Assembly (NCBI GenBank): GCA_020404895.1
Contig: JADBWK010000064.1
Span: forward strand, 1-64,000
Reading direction: 5' to 3'
Source of the DNA: Pseudanabaena sp. M085S1SP2A07QC
GTDB lineage: Bacteria; Cyanobacteriota; Cyanobacteriia; Pseudanabaenales; Pseudanabaenaceae
Length of the DNA: 64,000 nucleotides
Shown: in pieces, positions 54,792 through 63,641 of the stretch
Layout: every line of letters begins with the position of its first letter
Numbering within the stretch: position 1 is the first letter of the stretch
Notes under the pieces: model-generated
Seen by the model: the letters and a program-made list of their open reading frames with translations, nothing else
What the model was told of the DNA's origin: nothing
Database searches by the model: none
Program-made: the position numbers and the translations under genes

Positions 54792-55751
54792 CTATGCTAG
54801 TGACAACTCGCCAATAGCTTCTAATCGGCTATATTTACCAGTAGAAAGAAATGATTCTTCTAAACTTTGAGCAACTGTAGGATTAATCCATCCTAATTGT
54901 TTTAACAAATGGATAGAAACCGCATTTTTTGCTCTTTTAGAGCCATCCATCACTTTGATCGCTAGCCCTAATCCTTGTCCAATTCGTCCAATACATTGCA
55001 CTCCTTCTGCACCAGATTTGCTGATAATTTCACCATTACTGAGGCGCATGAGTTCCGTGTCGAATTGACCATTTCCAGACACCATATCAGGATGTCTGGT
55101 CATCGCACGGGTAATACGTTCCAGGTGTAATTGATCATGAGTGGATAGTAGAGCATAGAGTCGGGCAAGTTGACCAATTTCTAATAGATAAGTGGGAACT
55201 CCACAATCGTCATGGGCGCAGATAAATTCGGCAGCAGGCATATGCAAGAGCTCAGCCATTGTATTGAGTACAAGTTGCTGTACTGGATGATGGCGATCCA
55301 TATAGGAGGAAATCTGCCATCCTTGCTGTTTACATATAGCGATCATGCCTGCGTGCTTGCCAGAGCAATTATGCTGAAGAGGACTTTTTTGGCATTCTGG
55401 TACTGGACATTGCAATGCGCTTGGCTCCACATCGCATCGCCAAAGAATGCTAAAAACTTGTCTGGCTTGAGCGATCGTCCCTTGGTGTGAACCACAAATA
55501 ATCGCAAGATCAGTTTCTGAGAGGTTAAATCGCTCCTGTGCACCAGTAATAGAGACTGGTAGAGCCTGAATTGGCTTGAGGCAAGAACGGGCAAAGGTGG
55601 TCGTCTGAGGATCTCCTGCTGCCGAGAGAATTCGACCTCTTGTATCAACGACGGCCGCTTGGCAAGAGTGTACAGACTCAACTATGCCTTCGCGTAGCAA
55701 TTGGACGGTAATTTTGTTAGCAGAGAAACGATTGCGCTTGCCAAGGTTCAT
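54792..55751 (-). CDS. L-asparaginase II family protein
   Basis: A 319-residue protein of the PF06089 asparaginase family. RSCLKPIQALPVSITGAQER, AIICGSHQGTIAQARQVFSI, LQHNCSGKHAGMIAICKQQG, and CGVPTYLLEIGQLARLYALL are characteristic. The C terminus holds SKSGAEGVQCIGRIGQGLGL. Such enzymes deamidate asparagine; this family is unrelated to the AnsA/B fold. Its 5' side opens onto a 500-bp gap with four palindromic repeats. Confidence 0.88.
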   Translation of the reverse strand: MNLGKRNRFSANKITVQLLREGIVESVHSCQAAVVDTRGRILSAAGDPQTTTFARSCLKPIQALPVSITGAQERFNLSETDLAIICGSHQGTIAQARQVFSILWRCDVEPSALQCPVPECQKSPLQHNCSGKHAGMIAICKQQGWQISSYMDRHHPVQQLVLNTMAELLHMPAAEFICAHDDCGVPTYLLEIGQLARLYALLSTHDQLHLERITRAMTRHPDMVSGNGQFDTELMRLSNGEIISKSGAEGVQCIGRIGQGLGLAIKVMDGSKRAKNAVSIHLLKQLGWINPTVAQSLEESFLSTGKYSRLEAIGELSLA

Positions 55752-55794
55752 ATATTAATGCTTTAGGATCGCCATTAACATCTTACGGTAATTC

Positions 55795-55847
55795 AAAAAG
55801 CAAAAACAAAAGGCGGCGCTTAGTACCGCCTTTTGTTTTTGCTTTTT
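55795..55847. repeat. Long hairpin in a divergent intergenic region
   Basis: AAAAAGCAAAAACAAAAGGC+GG pairs with CCGCCTTTTGTTTTTGCTTT+TT around CGCTTAGTA. It lies 44 bp upstream of the asparaginase start, so it is in a leader or promoter region. Confidence 0.85.
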
Positions 55848-55890
55848 TACTGAAAGAGTTGCTTTGGGTTTGAGCGCTCTGGAATTGCTG

Positions 55891-55986
55891 TAACCCCAAA
55901 ACACAAAATGGTGTTGCCATTTTGTGTTTTGGGGTTACAGGGTTTGGTTTTTAATTCACAGAATTGTTGTCACACTTTTGTGAATT
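55891..55986. repeat. Double-hairpin dispersed repeat, copy C
   Basis: CCCCAAAACACAAAATGG / CCATTTTGTGTTTTGGGG, then TTACAGGGTTTGG and AATTCACAGAATTGTTGTCA+CACTTTTGTGAATT. The stem is longer than in copies A and B, again with paired changes. Preceded by GGGTTTGAGCGCTCTGGAAT, a variant of the module. Confidence 0.85.
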
Positions 55987-56017
55987 ATAGCAACGTAAGA
56001 GATAGATAGGACAATTC

Positions 56018-56064
56018 AAAACCCAAAAGATGGCAGAGCTTCGCTCTGCCATCTTTTGGGTTTT
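56018..56064. repeat. 22-bp perfect hairpin (GC-TTC-GC apex)
   Basis: AAAACCCAAAAGATGGCAGA+GC, loop TTC, exact complement on the right. Intergenic between divergent genes. Confidence 0.88.
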
Positions 56065-56104
56065 ATGTCCTAAGCAAAGCTTACATTGCTATAGTATAAG
56101 TAAT

Positions 56105-56147
56105 CAATATTAGAGAGGTGACGCTTCGCGTCACCTCTCTAATATTG
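56105..56147. repeat. 20-bp perfect hairpin (GC-TTC-GC apex)
   Basis: CAATATTAGAGAGGTGACGC, loop TTC, GCGTCACCTCTCTAATATTG. It lies 100 bp upstream of mlaF. Confidence 0.88.
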
Positions 56148-56247
56148 GTCTTTAGATAATGCAAATTGCTGGTTTTGAGTTATTTTTTAGGAAAAGCATC
56201 TGAAAAAATGTTAGTTTTTTGTAGAGCGATTTTTAAATCTGAAATAA

Positions 56248-57087
56248 ATGTCGATGGAGCCAGTCCGATCTCTGATCAAAAATAGTAGCAATGTGGTTAC
56301 GCCTTTGCTAGAACTGCGTGATGTTCACAAAAGTTTTGGTTCCAATGCTGTACTAAATGGGGTCGATCTCACTGTGTATTCAGGGGAAGCGATCGCCATC
56401 ATTGGCCCCTCTGGTACTGGTAAATCGACAATCTTAAGGATTATTTGCGGTCTCCTTGCCCCTGAGCAAGGTGAACTCTACATCAATGGCAACCTAGTAT
56501 CTTCTGAAGAGGATATCCAAGAAGGGGGCTATGGATTAAACATTGGTATGGTGTTTCAAAACGCTGCACTATTTGACTCGCTTACAGTTGCAGAAAATGT
56601 GGGCTTTTCACTATTTGAACATTCTCGTTTGTCACGTCGTGAAATTTATCGACTGGTCGAACATAAACTTGCACTCGTGGGTTTAGAGAATATTAGTGAT
56701 CGCTATCCTAGCCAACTATCAGGCGGGATGCGAAAACGTGTTAGTTTTGCTCGCGCCATTATGGATGACCCCACTGCGAAAACACAAACCAAAAAAGTAC
56801 TGCTCTATGATGAACCCACCGCAGGACTTGATCCTGTGTCTTCGACAATTATCGAAGACTTGATGCGATCGCTACGAGAGCAACAGGTCTGTGATAGTTA
56901 TATTGTCGTCACTCACCAAGACAGCACGATCCGTCGTACTGCCAATCGCTTGATCGTTCTTTACCGTGGATTGGTTCGCTACGCAGGAAACGTGAGTACA
57001 ATTGATACTGCTGACAATCCATATGTCAGGCAATTTTTTAGCGGTAGTACCGAAGGTCCAATTCAACTTTTGACTAGGGAGGTGTAA
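56248..57087 (+). CDS. ABC transporter ATPase, MlaF-like
   Basis: A 279-residue ATP-binding subunit of an MCE lipid transporter (MlaF/TGD3 type). Walker A AIIGPSGTGKSTILRIICGL, Q-loop IGMVFQNAALFDSLTV, signature LSGGMRKRVSFARAI, Walker B LLYDEPTAGLDPVSS and switch His VTHQD are intact. Followed after 5 bp by the MCE-domain gene. The permease (MlaE/TGD1) is not in the window. Confidence 0.92.
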   Translation: MSMEPVRSLIKNSSNVVTPLLELRDVHKSFGSNAVLNGVDLTVYSGEAIAIIGPSGTGKSTILRIICGLLAPEQGELYINGNLVSSEEDIQEGGYGLNIGMVFQNAALFDSLTVAENVGFSLFEHSRLSRREIYRLVEHKLALVGLENISDRYPSQLSGGMRKRVSFARAIMDDPTAKTQTKKVLLYDEPTAGLDPVSSTIIEDLMRSLREQQVCDSYIVVTHQDSTIRRTANRLIVLYRGLVRYAGNVSTIDTADNPYVRQFFSGSTEGPIQLLTREV

Positions 57088-57092
57088 GACTT

Positions 57093-58421
57093 GTGCAGCG
57101 AAAAACATTACGCGACGGTGCGCTTGGCTTATTTATCATCGGTGGAGTAGTTGCCTTTGGTGGCGCTTTATTATGGTTGCGCGGGTTGCAACTAAGTAGC
57201 TCTAAGTTTACATTTACGATCAAAATAGCTGATGCAAGTGGTCTAAATAATGGCTCAGTTGTCAGATTTCGTGGTGTGGAAGTAGGTCGGGTTACAGCGT
57301 TGACTGCCCAAACAGAGGGTGTTGATGTCCAAGTGAGTATTGAAAACTCTGGATTAATTATTCCGAAGAACTCGATCGCCGAAACTAATCAAAGTGGTTT
57401 TCTGGGGAATACTAATATTGATATTTTTCCGCCTCAAGATAAATTAGCAATTGATCCCAAGATGAATCCGATCGCTAAGGATTGCAATGCCGATCTGATT
57501 ATTTGCCAAGGTGGAGAGATTGAAGGAATTCGCGGCGTAAGCTTCATCGCATTGCTCAAAGATTCGAGTGCTACATTACGCAAAATCAACGATCAAAATT
57601 TAGTCGATAACCTCAATGAAACTCTAGTTGCAGCCAAAGCTACTGCAAAAAGCATCCAAAAATTGACGGATTCTGCGAGTAAAGTGATCGGTACATTTGA
57701 GGGGCAAATCGTTAAATTTGGCGATACAGCGGACGCAATTAGTGGAGCAGCCACTAAGGTTGGCAATGTCGCAAATAGTGCCCAAGATTTAATCGAGGTC
57801 AATCGCGAAAAACTAGCGCAAACCCTTGATGGCATTGCCGCTACTTCCAATGAAGCGAGAGCTTTACTGGCTAGTGCCAAGCCTTTATTGAGTGATGGTA
57901 AGATCATCGCAAATTTACAGCAACTAGCCGAAAATGCTGCTGAAACATCAGCAAACCTTCGGAAAGTATCTGGTGAGTTAAACAATCCTGCCACGATGTC
58001 GGCATTGCGTGAAACCCTCGATTCAGCAAGGGCAACTTTTGCCAACGCCAAGAAGATTACCGCCGATCTTGATGAACTAACGGGAGATCCCAAGCTGCGC
58101 AGCAATATTCGTAATTTGATCAATGGTTTAGGTGGACTACTTTCCAATGCTCCAAATCTGGACACCATAGCACCAACGGCGACTAATGCACGTCCTAGCG
58201 AACCTGCTACAAGCGATCGCCCTAAATCACCAGCAACCGTAGAAGTTGCTCGAAATAAAGTAATTAAATCTACTACAGAGGATGATCGCTTCAAACGAGA
58301 AAAATCCCTTGACTCTAAAAAAGTGAAGATCAACAGTCCCAAACCTAGCAGCACAATTGTGAAGTCAGAATCATTTCCTACGACAGATTTACCCAATTCC
58401 GATAAATCAAGCAATCCATGA
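57093..58421 (+). CDS. MCE/MlaD-family lipid-binding protein
   Basis: 442 residues beginning at GTG. One N-terminal TM helix (LGLFIIGGVVAFGGALLWLR) is followed by an MCE domain (ASGLNNGSVVRFRGVEVGRV, QSGFLGNTNIDIFPP), then a long alpha-helical region with repeats of Ala/Asn/Ser (TAKSIQKLTDSASKVIGTFE). A disordered basic Ser/Pro-rich tail ends the protein. In plants and cyanobacteria TGD2/MlaD anchors a lipid-shuttling hexamer between membranes. It overlaps the NfeD-like gene by 4 nt. Confidence 0.9.
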   Translation: MQRKTLRDGALGLFIIGGVVAFGGALLWLRGLQLSSSKFTFTIKIADASGLNNGSVVRFRGVEVGRVTALTAQTEGVDVQVSIENSGLIIPKNSIAETNQSGFLGNTNIDIFPPQDKLAIDPKMNPIAKDCNADLIICQGGEIEGIRGVSFIALLKDSSATLRKINDQNLVDNLNETLVAAKATAKSIQKLTDSASKVIGTFEGQIVKFGDTADAISGAATKVGNVANSAQDLIEVNREKLAQTLDGIAATSNEARALLASAKPLLSDGKIIANLQQLAENAAETSANLRKVSGELNNPATMSALRETLDSARATFANAKKITADLDELTGDPKLRSNIRNLINGLGGLLSNAPNLDTIAPTATNARPSEPATSDRPKSPATVEVARNKVIKSTTEDDRFKREKSLDSKKVKINSPKPSSTIVKSESFPTTDLPNSDKSSNP

Positions 58422-58852
58422 ACTTACTACCTAGTCAAGTCTGGCTGTTGATTGGTATAGCTCTTTGTGTTGTTGAGCTACTAGTTCCATTGCCAACTTT
58501 TCTAATTGCAGGGGCTATGGGGATAGCTGCGTTGTTAGTAGCCGCGATCTCGTTGCTATTACCTATTCCTGCGTTGCAAATCTTGGCTTGGATGATGATC
58601 TCAGCAATGTTAGCTGTGGTTTCTAGGCGATTCATTCCTAAGGATTCACATCAACTGAAAGAGGCTAGTGAGGGGATTACGCTCACAGAAATACCCGCAG
58701 GAGAAACTGGACGAGTCAAGTATGAGGGTGGTTCATGGAAAGCAAGATGTGATAATCCGCAAATTGCGATCGCTGCCAATCAAACAGTAATCGTGCTAAG
58801 GCGAAAAGGTACAACATTGATAGTTGTTCCTGAAAATTGGCTGAGCAATTAA
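58418..58852 (+). CDS. NfeD-like membrane protein
   Basis: A 144-residue short NfeD protein: hydrophobic helices (VWLLIGIALCVVELLVPLPT, MGIAALLVAAISLLLPIPAL) and a C-terminal OB-like domain (GETGRVKYEGGSWKARCDNP, VIVLRRKGTTLIVVPENW). NfeD proteins pair with stomatins/SPFH proteins to organise membranes; no SPFH gene is adjacent. It overlaps mlaD (ATGA) and is third in the lipid-transport operon. Confidence 0.9.
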   Translation: MNLLPSQVWLLIGIALCVVELLVPLPTFLIAGAMGIAALLVAAISLLLPIPALQILAWMMISAMLAVVSRRFIPKDSHQLKEASEGITLTEIPAGETGRVKYEGGSWKARCDNPQIAIAANQTVIVLRRKGTTLIVVPENWLSN

Positions 58853-58864
58853 GTAAAAGAAATT

Positions 58865-58917
58865 ACATAAACAGAGAAGGTTACGCCCCAATGGGGTGCA
58901 ACCTTCTCTGTTTATGT
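58865..58917. terminator. Hairpin after nfeD
   Basis: ACATAAACAGAGAAGGTT and AACCTTCTCTGTTTATGT enclose an inner GCCCC-AAT-GGGG stem with small mismatches. It follows the mlaF-mlaD-nfeD operon by 12 bp and likely terminates it. Confidence 0.8.
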
Positions 58918-59009
58918 TTGTAATTGTCGTTTTTTGCTTGTGTAGAGATTGCCATAAACATGCGACAAATATTAAGAAAAAAATAATTTTCAACTTAAAC
59001 ACCCAAAAG

Positions 59010-59072
59010 TTTTCCACAGACTTTTCCACAGATATTGTGGCTTTATCCACAGATAACTATTAGTTTTCCACA
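59010..59072 (+). other. Cluster of four DnaA boxes (candidate oriC)
   Basis: TTTTCCACA at 59010-59018, 59022-59030 and 59064-59072, and the perfect consensus TTATCCACA at 59043-59051, are all on the same strand, spaced 12, 21 and 21 bp start to start. An AT-rich stretch (AAGAAAAAAATAATTTTCAA) lies just upstream. TTTTCCACA is the usual cyanobacterial DnaA box. The surrounding gap of 500 bp has no gene. Origin function is inference; a DnaA-titration or regulatory site is the alternative. Confidence 0.65.
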
Positions 59073-59355
59073 GGTGTTTTTATAAGTATGGATACTTGTG
59101 CCTTACTGATTAAGGATTCGTTAATAGAATGAACACTTCACTTGGGAAAACTTTTTAAACTCACTTATTATAAATAAATGTAAATTAAAATACCTCAAAA
59201 CACTGATTCTATCAAAACAATTTCAGTATTTTGTCATCACCACTTAATATTCCGTTACGTTGACAAGATCCATAGATACACGCACAATTAAAGCCCGACC
59301 GCTGAAAATGGTTGCGTCATTTCTATCAAACTTGTTTAAAAGTTGAGGTTTCAGC

Positions 59356-59592
59356 ATGAGTACGACCGTCAGTATATTGGCAGAAATTCCTGAAGAATTA
59401 CACGAAACCCTCAAAAACTACTTAGAGTCACATCCCGACTGGGATCAAGATCGCGTATTTGCCGCAGCATTATCTTTATTTCTATTGCAAAATGGCGGGA
59501 ATGATCGCCATGGCTTATCCCATAATGCATCCCATAGTTATCGCAGCACCGCCAAAGTTTATCTAAATGCTTTATTTCAGCACTCAGTATAA
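59356..59592 (+). CDS. DUF2811 family protein
   Basis: A 78-residue cyanobacterial protein of the DUF2811 type. VSILAEIPEELHETLKNYLE, SHPDWDQDRVFAAALSLFLL and the C-terminal YRSTAKVYLNALFQ are typical; the family is recalled as present in most cyanobacteria with unknown function. The ribosome site region GTTGAGGTTT precedes ATG. It follows the DnaA-box gap. A short inverted repeat CCAATTGTG / CACAATTGG lies after the stop. Confidence 0.85.
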   Translation: MSTTVSILAEIPEELHETLKNYLESHPDWDQDRVFAAALSLFLLQNGGNDRHGLSHNASHSYRSTAKVYLNALFQHSV

Positions 59593-59749
59593 AAGCGGCT
59601 TTCCTCAGAAGAGCCAATTGTGCGTCTTGTAGCACCTCAGTCGCTAAATACACACAATTGGTTTATTGACTTTCAAAGCTTGTACTAAACTATAAGAGCT
59701 TAGTTGTACTAGACTAAAAATTGCTCAATTGATCAAAGCGCTCTAAGCT

Positions 59750-61189
59750 ATGTCCCTCAAGCCATCCTCCGAAGCTAATCCCCCTTTAGATGTCCTTGTC
59801 GTTGGGGCAGGAATATCAGGATTAACGATCGCTCATGAACTAGCGATCGCTAAACAATATCGTGTCTTGGTTGCGGAAGCTCAGGATCGTGTGGGTGGGG
59901 CAATAACAAGTGCTAAAAATAACGAAGGCTATCAATGGGAAGAAGGACCAAATAGTTTTCAGCCTGCTCCTGAACTATTACGTTTAGCCGTACAAGTTGG
60001 ACTCAAGGATGAATTGGTACTAGCCGATGGCAAATTACCCCGTTTCGTTTTTCTAAATGGCAAGTTAAACGCCTTACCCATGAGTCCACCTAGTGCGATC
60101 GCCTCCAATATTTTGACTTGGGGAGGAAAAACTCGGCTAGCTATTGGTGCGCTTGGCTTTGCCCGTCCAGCTATGGCTGGAGAAGAATCTGTCGATCAAT
60201 TCTTTTCTCGTCTATTAGGTAAACAAGCTGTTGAAAGATTAGTTGCACCGTTTATATCAGGGGTATACGCAGGAGATCCAAAGAAACTAAGTGCTAGTGC
60301 GGCTTTCTCGAAGATTTTTCGTTTAGAAAATAACTATAACGGGCTGCTAGCAGGAGCAATTCTTTCTGCTAAAGAACGTAAAGCCCAGAAGCTTTCTGAT
60401 CCGAATCTTCCCAAAGTTAAAACTGGTGAACTGGGATCATTTCGTGAAGGCATTAAGATGTTGCCTGAAGCAATCGCCACTAAGCTAAGAGAAAAAGGTG
60501 CGGTCGTCAAACAGCAATGGACTTTGCGATCGCTGGAAAAGCAAGGCGAAGTCTATATTTCTAAGTTCAATACACCAACGGGTGAAGAAACTTTGGCATC
60601 GCGATCGGTAGTTCTCAGTACCCCTGCTTATATCACCGCAAAACTTTTACAGGATTATTTACCAGCAGCTAGCCAAGCTTTAAATGAGATTTTCTATCCG
60701 ACTGTTGCTTGCGTGGTACTTGCCTACCCTAAGAGCGAATTTGCCTATGATATGAAAGGCTTTGGTAATCTGATCCCCCGCACTCAAGGGGTAAGAACTT
60801 TAGGCACGATCTGGTCTTCGAGCCTATTTGCTGGACGTGCTCCAGAAGGTTGGCAACTATTACTAAACTTTATCGGCGGGACGCTTGATCCTGCGCTAGC
60901 CAAACTTTCAGAATCAGAAATCATTGCCGCCGTGCACCAAGATTTGAAAAAGACTATTCTCAGACCTAATACGAAAGTAGAACCGAAAGCGATCGCAGTT
61001 CATGTCTGGGATAAAGCGATCCCCCAATACGAAATCGGACATTTAGAACGAATCGCTATTGTGGAAGCCGAATTACAGAAATCTCAAGGACTTTATGTTA
61101 GTGCCAATTTTATTGGCGGTGTGGCTCTCGGCGACTGCATCAAGCGGAGTTTGCTAGAAGCCAATAAAATTGATGCATATCTAAAGTAA
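59750..61189 (+). CDS. hemY: Protoporphyrinogen oxidase (HemY/PPOX type)
   Basis: A 479-residue FAD enzyme that oxidises protoporphyrinogen IX to protoporphyrin IX for heme and chlorophyll. The FAD loop is VLVVGAGISGLTIAHELAIA, followed by VAEAQDRVGGAITS, the substrate-side region QWEEGPNSFQPAPELLRLAV, AFVSGVYAGDP-like FISGVYAGDPKKLSASAAFS, and the C-terminal GLYVSANFIGGVALGDCIKR. Length is that of plant-type PPOX. Single gene. Confidence 0.94.
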   Translation: MSLKPSSEANPPLDVLVVGAGISGLTIAHELAIAKQYRVLVAEAQDRVGGAITSAKNNEGYQWEEGPNSFQPAPELLRLAVQVGLKDELVLADGKLPRFVFLNGKLNALPMSPPSAIASNILTWGGKTRLAIGALGFARPAMAGEESVDQFFSRLLGKQAVERLVAPFISGVYAGDPKKLSASAAFSKIFRLENNYNGLLAGAILSAKERKAQKLSDPNLPKVKTGELGSFREGIKMLPEAIATKLREKGAVVKQQWTLRSLEKQGEVYISKFNTPTGEETLASRSVVLSTPAYITAKLLQDYLPAASQALNEIFYPTVACVVLAYPKSEFAYDMKGFGNLIPRTQGVRTLGTIWSSSLFAGRAPEGWQLLLNFIGGTLDPALAKLSESEIIAAVHQDLKKTILRPNTKVEPKAIAVHVWDKAIPQYEIGHLERIAIVEAELQKSQGLYVSANFIGGVALGDCIKRSLLEANKIDAYLK

Positions 61190-61218
61190 AGTTAGTCCGA
61201 CGCTATCTTCCTATTAGG

Positions 61219-61271
61219 TATAGCCAAAAAGTAAAAGCCTCGCGCAGCGAGGCTTTTACTTTTTGGCTATA
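61219..61271. terminator. 25-bp perfect hairpin after hemY
   Basis: TATAGCCAAAAAGTAAAAGC+CTCGC (61219-61243), loop GCA, exact complement (61247-61271). It lies between the convergent hemY and STAS genes, about 30 bp from each stop. Confidence 0.9.
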
Positions 61272-61308
61272 GGAGAAAGAACATAGGAAGTTCACTTTTG
61301 AATTGATT

Positions 61309-61734
61309 CTAGGCAGCTAAAAGATATTCAGAACCTTGATTTTGGGCATCAAAGTGATTTATGAAATTGCTAACACTAGGGAACACAGCAAACAATTGAT
61401 CAATTCTTGTAATCTCAAATACAAGACGAACTGAAGGTTGTTGAGAACAGAGTAACAAATTACTCTTGTGGGATTGCATTAGCCTTAAACATGCTAAGAG
61501 TTTTTGTAAACCTTGACTATCAATAAATTCTACATTTTCCATGTCAACAATCAGAACAGGAACTTCTTTATTGTTCATCATGACATTAGCTGAAACCCAA
61601 GACTCAACTTTAACAAGAAGTTCAGATCCTGCTAGGCTATCGAAATTGCTATTGGTAAGTTTAATTGTAAAAGCGGATTCGCTATTTTGACCTTGGGCGA
61701 AGGATAGCTGACTAACTTTAGTGATTGTATCCAT
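61309..61734 (-). CDS. STAS-domain protein (anti-sigma factor antagonist-like)
   Basis: 141 residues from the ATG at 61734, which has a good ribosome site (AAGGAAGAACA just before it). The track start at 61863 adds 43 residues that look non-conserved, though it cannot be excluded. The STAS core has VLIVDMENVEFIDSQGLQKL; the Ser in DSQGL is the phosphorylation position of SpoIIAA-type antagonists. Partner kinases or phosphatases are not adjacent. A similar layout is seen in cyanobacterial sigma regulation. Confidence 0.85.
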   Translation of the reverse strand: MDTITKVSQLSFAQGQNSESAFTIKLTNSNFDSLAGSELLVKVESWVSANVMMNNKEVPVLIVDMENVEFIDSQGLQKLLACLRLMQSHKSNLLLCSQQPSVRLVFEITRIDQLFAVFPSVSNFINHFDAQNQGSEYLLAA

Positions 61735-62121
61735 TGTTCTTCCTTTTAGCTTGTTTAAGAGGGTGATAGTTTGAATTTTAATGCCGAGCATCTGATTTAG
61801 AAGTGAATCTAGATTGCTTGACATCGCAGACTTATTTCTTTCTTCTTGAGTTCTATTATTCACGCTTTTCTATTTTGAGAAACCATTAATAGATATATAA
61901 AGGTTAGTAAAAAGAAGTTAAAAAGTTATATAAAAGTTACTTTCCTCGTCTTGATATAAATTTCCTGAAAACCATGTGTCTATATATACCAAAACAAGGC
62001 TGTAATCCTTAAGACGAAACTCTCTCCCGTTAAACCAAGAAGTCTACTACGCCCATTTCAAGTATTACTCAGGCTTCTAGTTTTTTATTGTTTACAACAA
62101 CTATCGATCAAACTAACTACG

Positions 62122-62198
62122 AGAAATTTTGTAAAAGTGTTGTTTCGCAACACTTTTACAAAATTTCTGAGTTTGGGTTTGAGCGCAAAATGTTGTAG
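62122..62198. repeat. 21-bp hairpin plus GTTTGAGCGCAAA module
   Basis: AGAAATTTTGTAAAAGTGTT+G pairs with CAACACTTTTACAAAATTTC+T around TTTCG. It is followed by GTTTGGGTTTGAGCGCAAAA+TGTTGTAG, as at 13367 and 14839. It is next to the rimO stop and may terminate rimO. Confidence 0.85.
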
Positions 62199-62205
62199 GT
62201 ACTTC

Positions 62206-63585
62206 CTAGACAATTTCACCAAATAGATCGTAATGATCGGCAGCAGTAACTTTGACAGGAAACATTGAGCCTAGAGTTGCTTTGCCAAGAGGATCGCGGA
62301 CATAGACCACACCATCAACATCAGGAGCAAATCTTGCTGATCGCCCAATGAGTTCACCTGTGCCTGGATTTTCCTGCTCGATCAACACATCAACGGTTTT
62401 ACCGATCTCTAACTGGTTATTCTTGAAAGAAATTTCCTGTTGAGCTGCCATGATGTGATCGCGGCGGTCTTGTTTGACTTCTTCGGGTAATTGGTTTGGC
62501 AAATCAAAGGCAGGTGTACCTTCTTCAGCCGAGAACGTAAATACACCGACATGATCAAATTCATGACGCTTCACAAATTCTAGTAAATGCTCAAACTGAT
62601 CCTCAGTTTCCCCAGGGAATCCAACAATGAAGGTAGTACGAGTAACAGCATTGGGAAGTGCTGCTTTGAGTTGCTCCATGATCTTGTCATTGATCCGCCC
62701 TTGCCAAGGACGATTCATGGCTCTTAGTACATCAGGATGTGAATGTTGCAAAGGTAAATCTAGATAAGGAACCACGTTATGAGTGGACTTCATCGCATTG
62801 ATTACTTTTGGAGTAAGTCCTGTGGGATAGGCGTAATGCATTCTGATCCAAGGCACATCTACTTGCCCAAGAGCGGTTAAAAGTTCGGCAAGTCGGGGCT
62901 GACCATAAATATCTAAACCATAATTAGTAGTAATTTGTGAAATCAAAATAATTTCTTTTACACCTTCACTGGCTAAGCGATCGCATTCAGTCACAATCGA
63001 CTCAATTGATCGCGATCGCTGATCGCCGCGTAAATGGGGAATGATGCAAAATGCACAACGATAGTCACAACCTTCAGCTACGCGGACATAGGCAACAGCT
63101 TCATTGGTGGTGCGATATCGCGGTACGGTGTCATCAGCGATATAGGTAGGGACTTGAGTAACTTCTTTGACTCGTTCGCCTTTCTCGGCACGTTCAATTA
63201 CATCAACAATTTTTTGATAGTCGCCAGTACCAACAAGGGCAACTGCTTCAGGAATTTCATCAAGTAGTTCTTGCTGAAAGTGTTGCGCCATACAGCCAGC
63301 GATGACGATACGCTTGCCCATATCGGCTAGCTCAACCAATGTCCTCACGGATTCTCGCCGCGCATCTTCGATAAAGCTACAGGTATTAACAATCACATAA
63401 TCGGCTAGTTCTTCGTTGCTATCGACTTGATAGCCTGCTTGAACTAGTAATCCCAGCATGTGTTCAGTATCGACGCGGTTCTTTTCACAACCCAAGTGAG
63501 AGAAAGCGATTGTGGGTTTGACGGGTTGAACCAGATTGACCATATTTGTATTAACGCAATTTTTGGCGCACAAAATTTCAGACAT
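62206..63585 (-). CDS. rimO: Ribosomal protein S12 methylthiotransferase RimO
   Basis: A 459-residue radical-SAM enzyme with two Fe-S clusters that adds a methylthio group to an Asp of S12. The N-terminal UPF0004 domain opens with [20 protein letters not shown], whose Cys ligands also include [14 protein letters not shown] and VIAGCMAQ. The radical-SAM CxxxCxxC is [20 protein letters not shown], and a C-terminal TRAM domain ends near [11 protein letters not shown]. An internal start at Met14 (63546) is possible. Confidence 0.95.
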   Translation of the reverse strand: MSEILCAKNCVNTNMVNLVQPVKPTIAFSHLGCEKNRVDTEHMLGLLVQAGYQVDSNEELADYVIVNTCSFIEDARRESVRTLVELADMGKRIVIAGCMAQHFQQELLDEIPEAVALVGTGDYQKIVDVIERAEKGERVKEVTQVPTYIADDTVPRYRTTNEAVAYVRVAEGCDYRCAFCIIPHLRGDQRSRSIESIVTECDRLASEGVKEIILISQITTNYGLDIYGQPRLAELLTALGQVDVPWIRMHYAYPTGLTPKVINAMKSTHNVVPYLDLPLQHSHPDVLRAMNRPWQGRINDKIMEQLKAALPNAVTRTTFIVGFPGETEDQFEHLLEFVKRHEFDHVGVFTFSAEEGTPAFDLPNQLPEEVKQDRRDHIMAAQQEISFKNNQLEIGKTVDVLIEQENPGTGELIGRSARFAPDVDGVVYVRDPLGKATLGSMFPVKVTAADHYDLFGEIV

Positions 63586-63641
63586 CCTAGCTTAACAAAA
63601 CTTAAGCACCATGCGATCGCAATGATTAAAACTTCAGCAAT

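Noticed and set aside
57593-58414. 273-residue minus-strand ORF antisense to mlaD
   Set aside because: It is a Ser/Leu-rich shadow of the MCE gene with no domain likeness or ribosome site; mlaD has clear family motifs.
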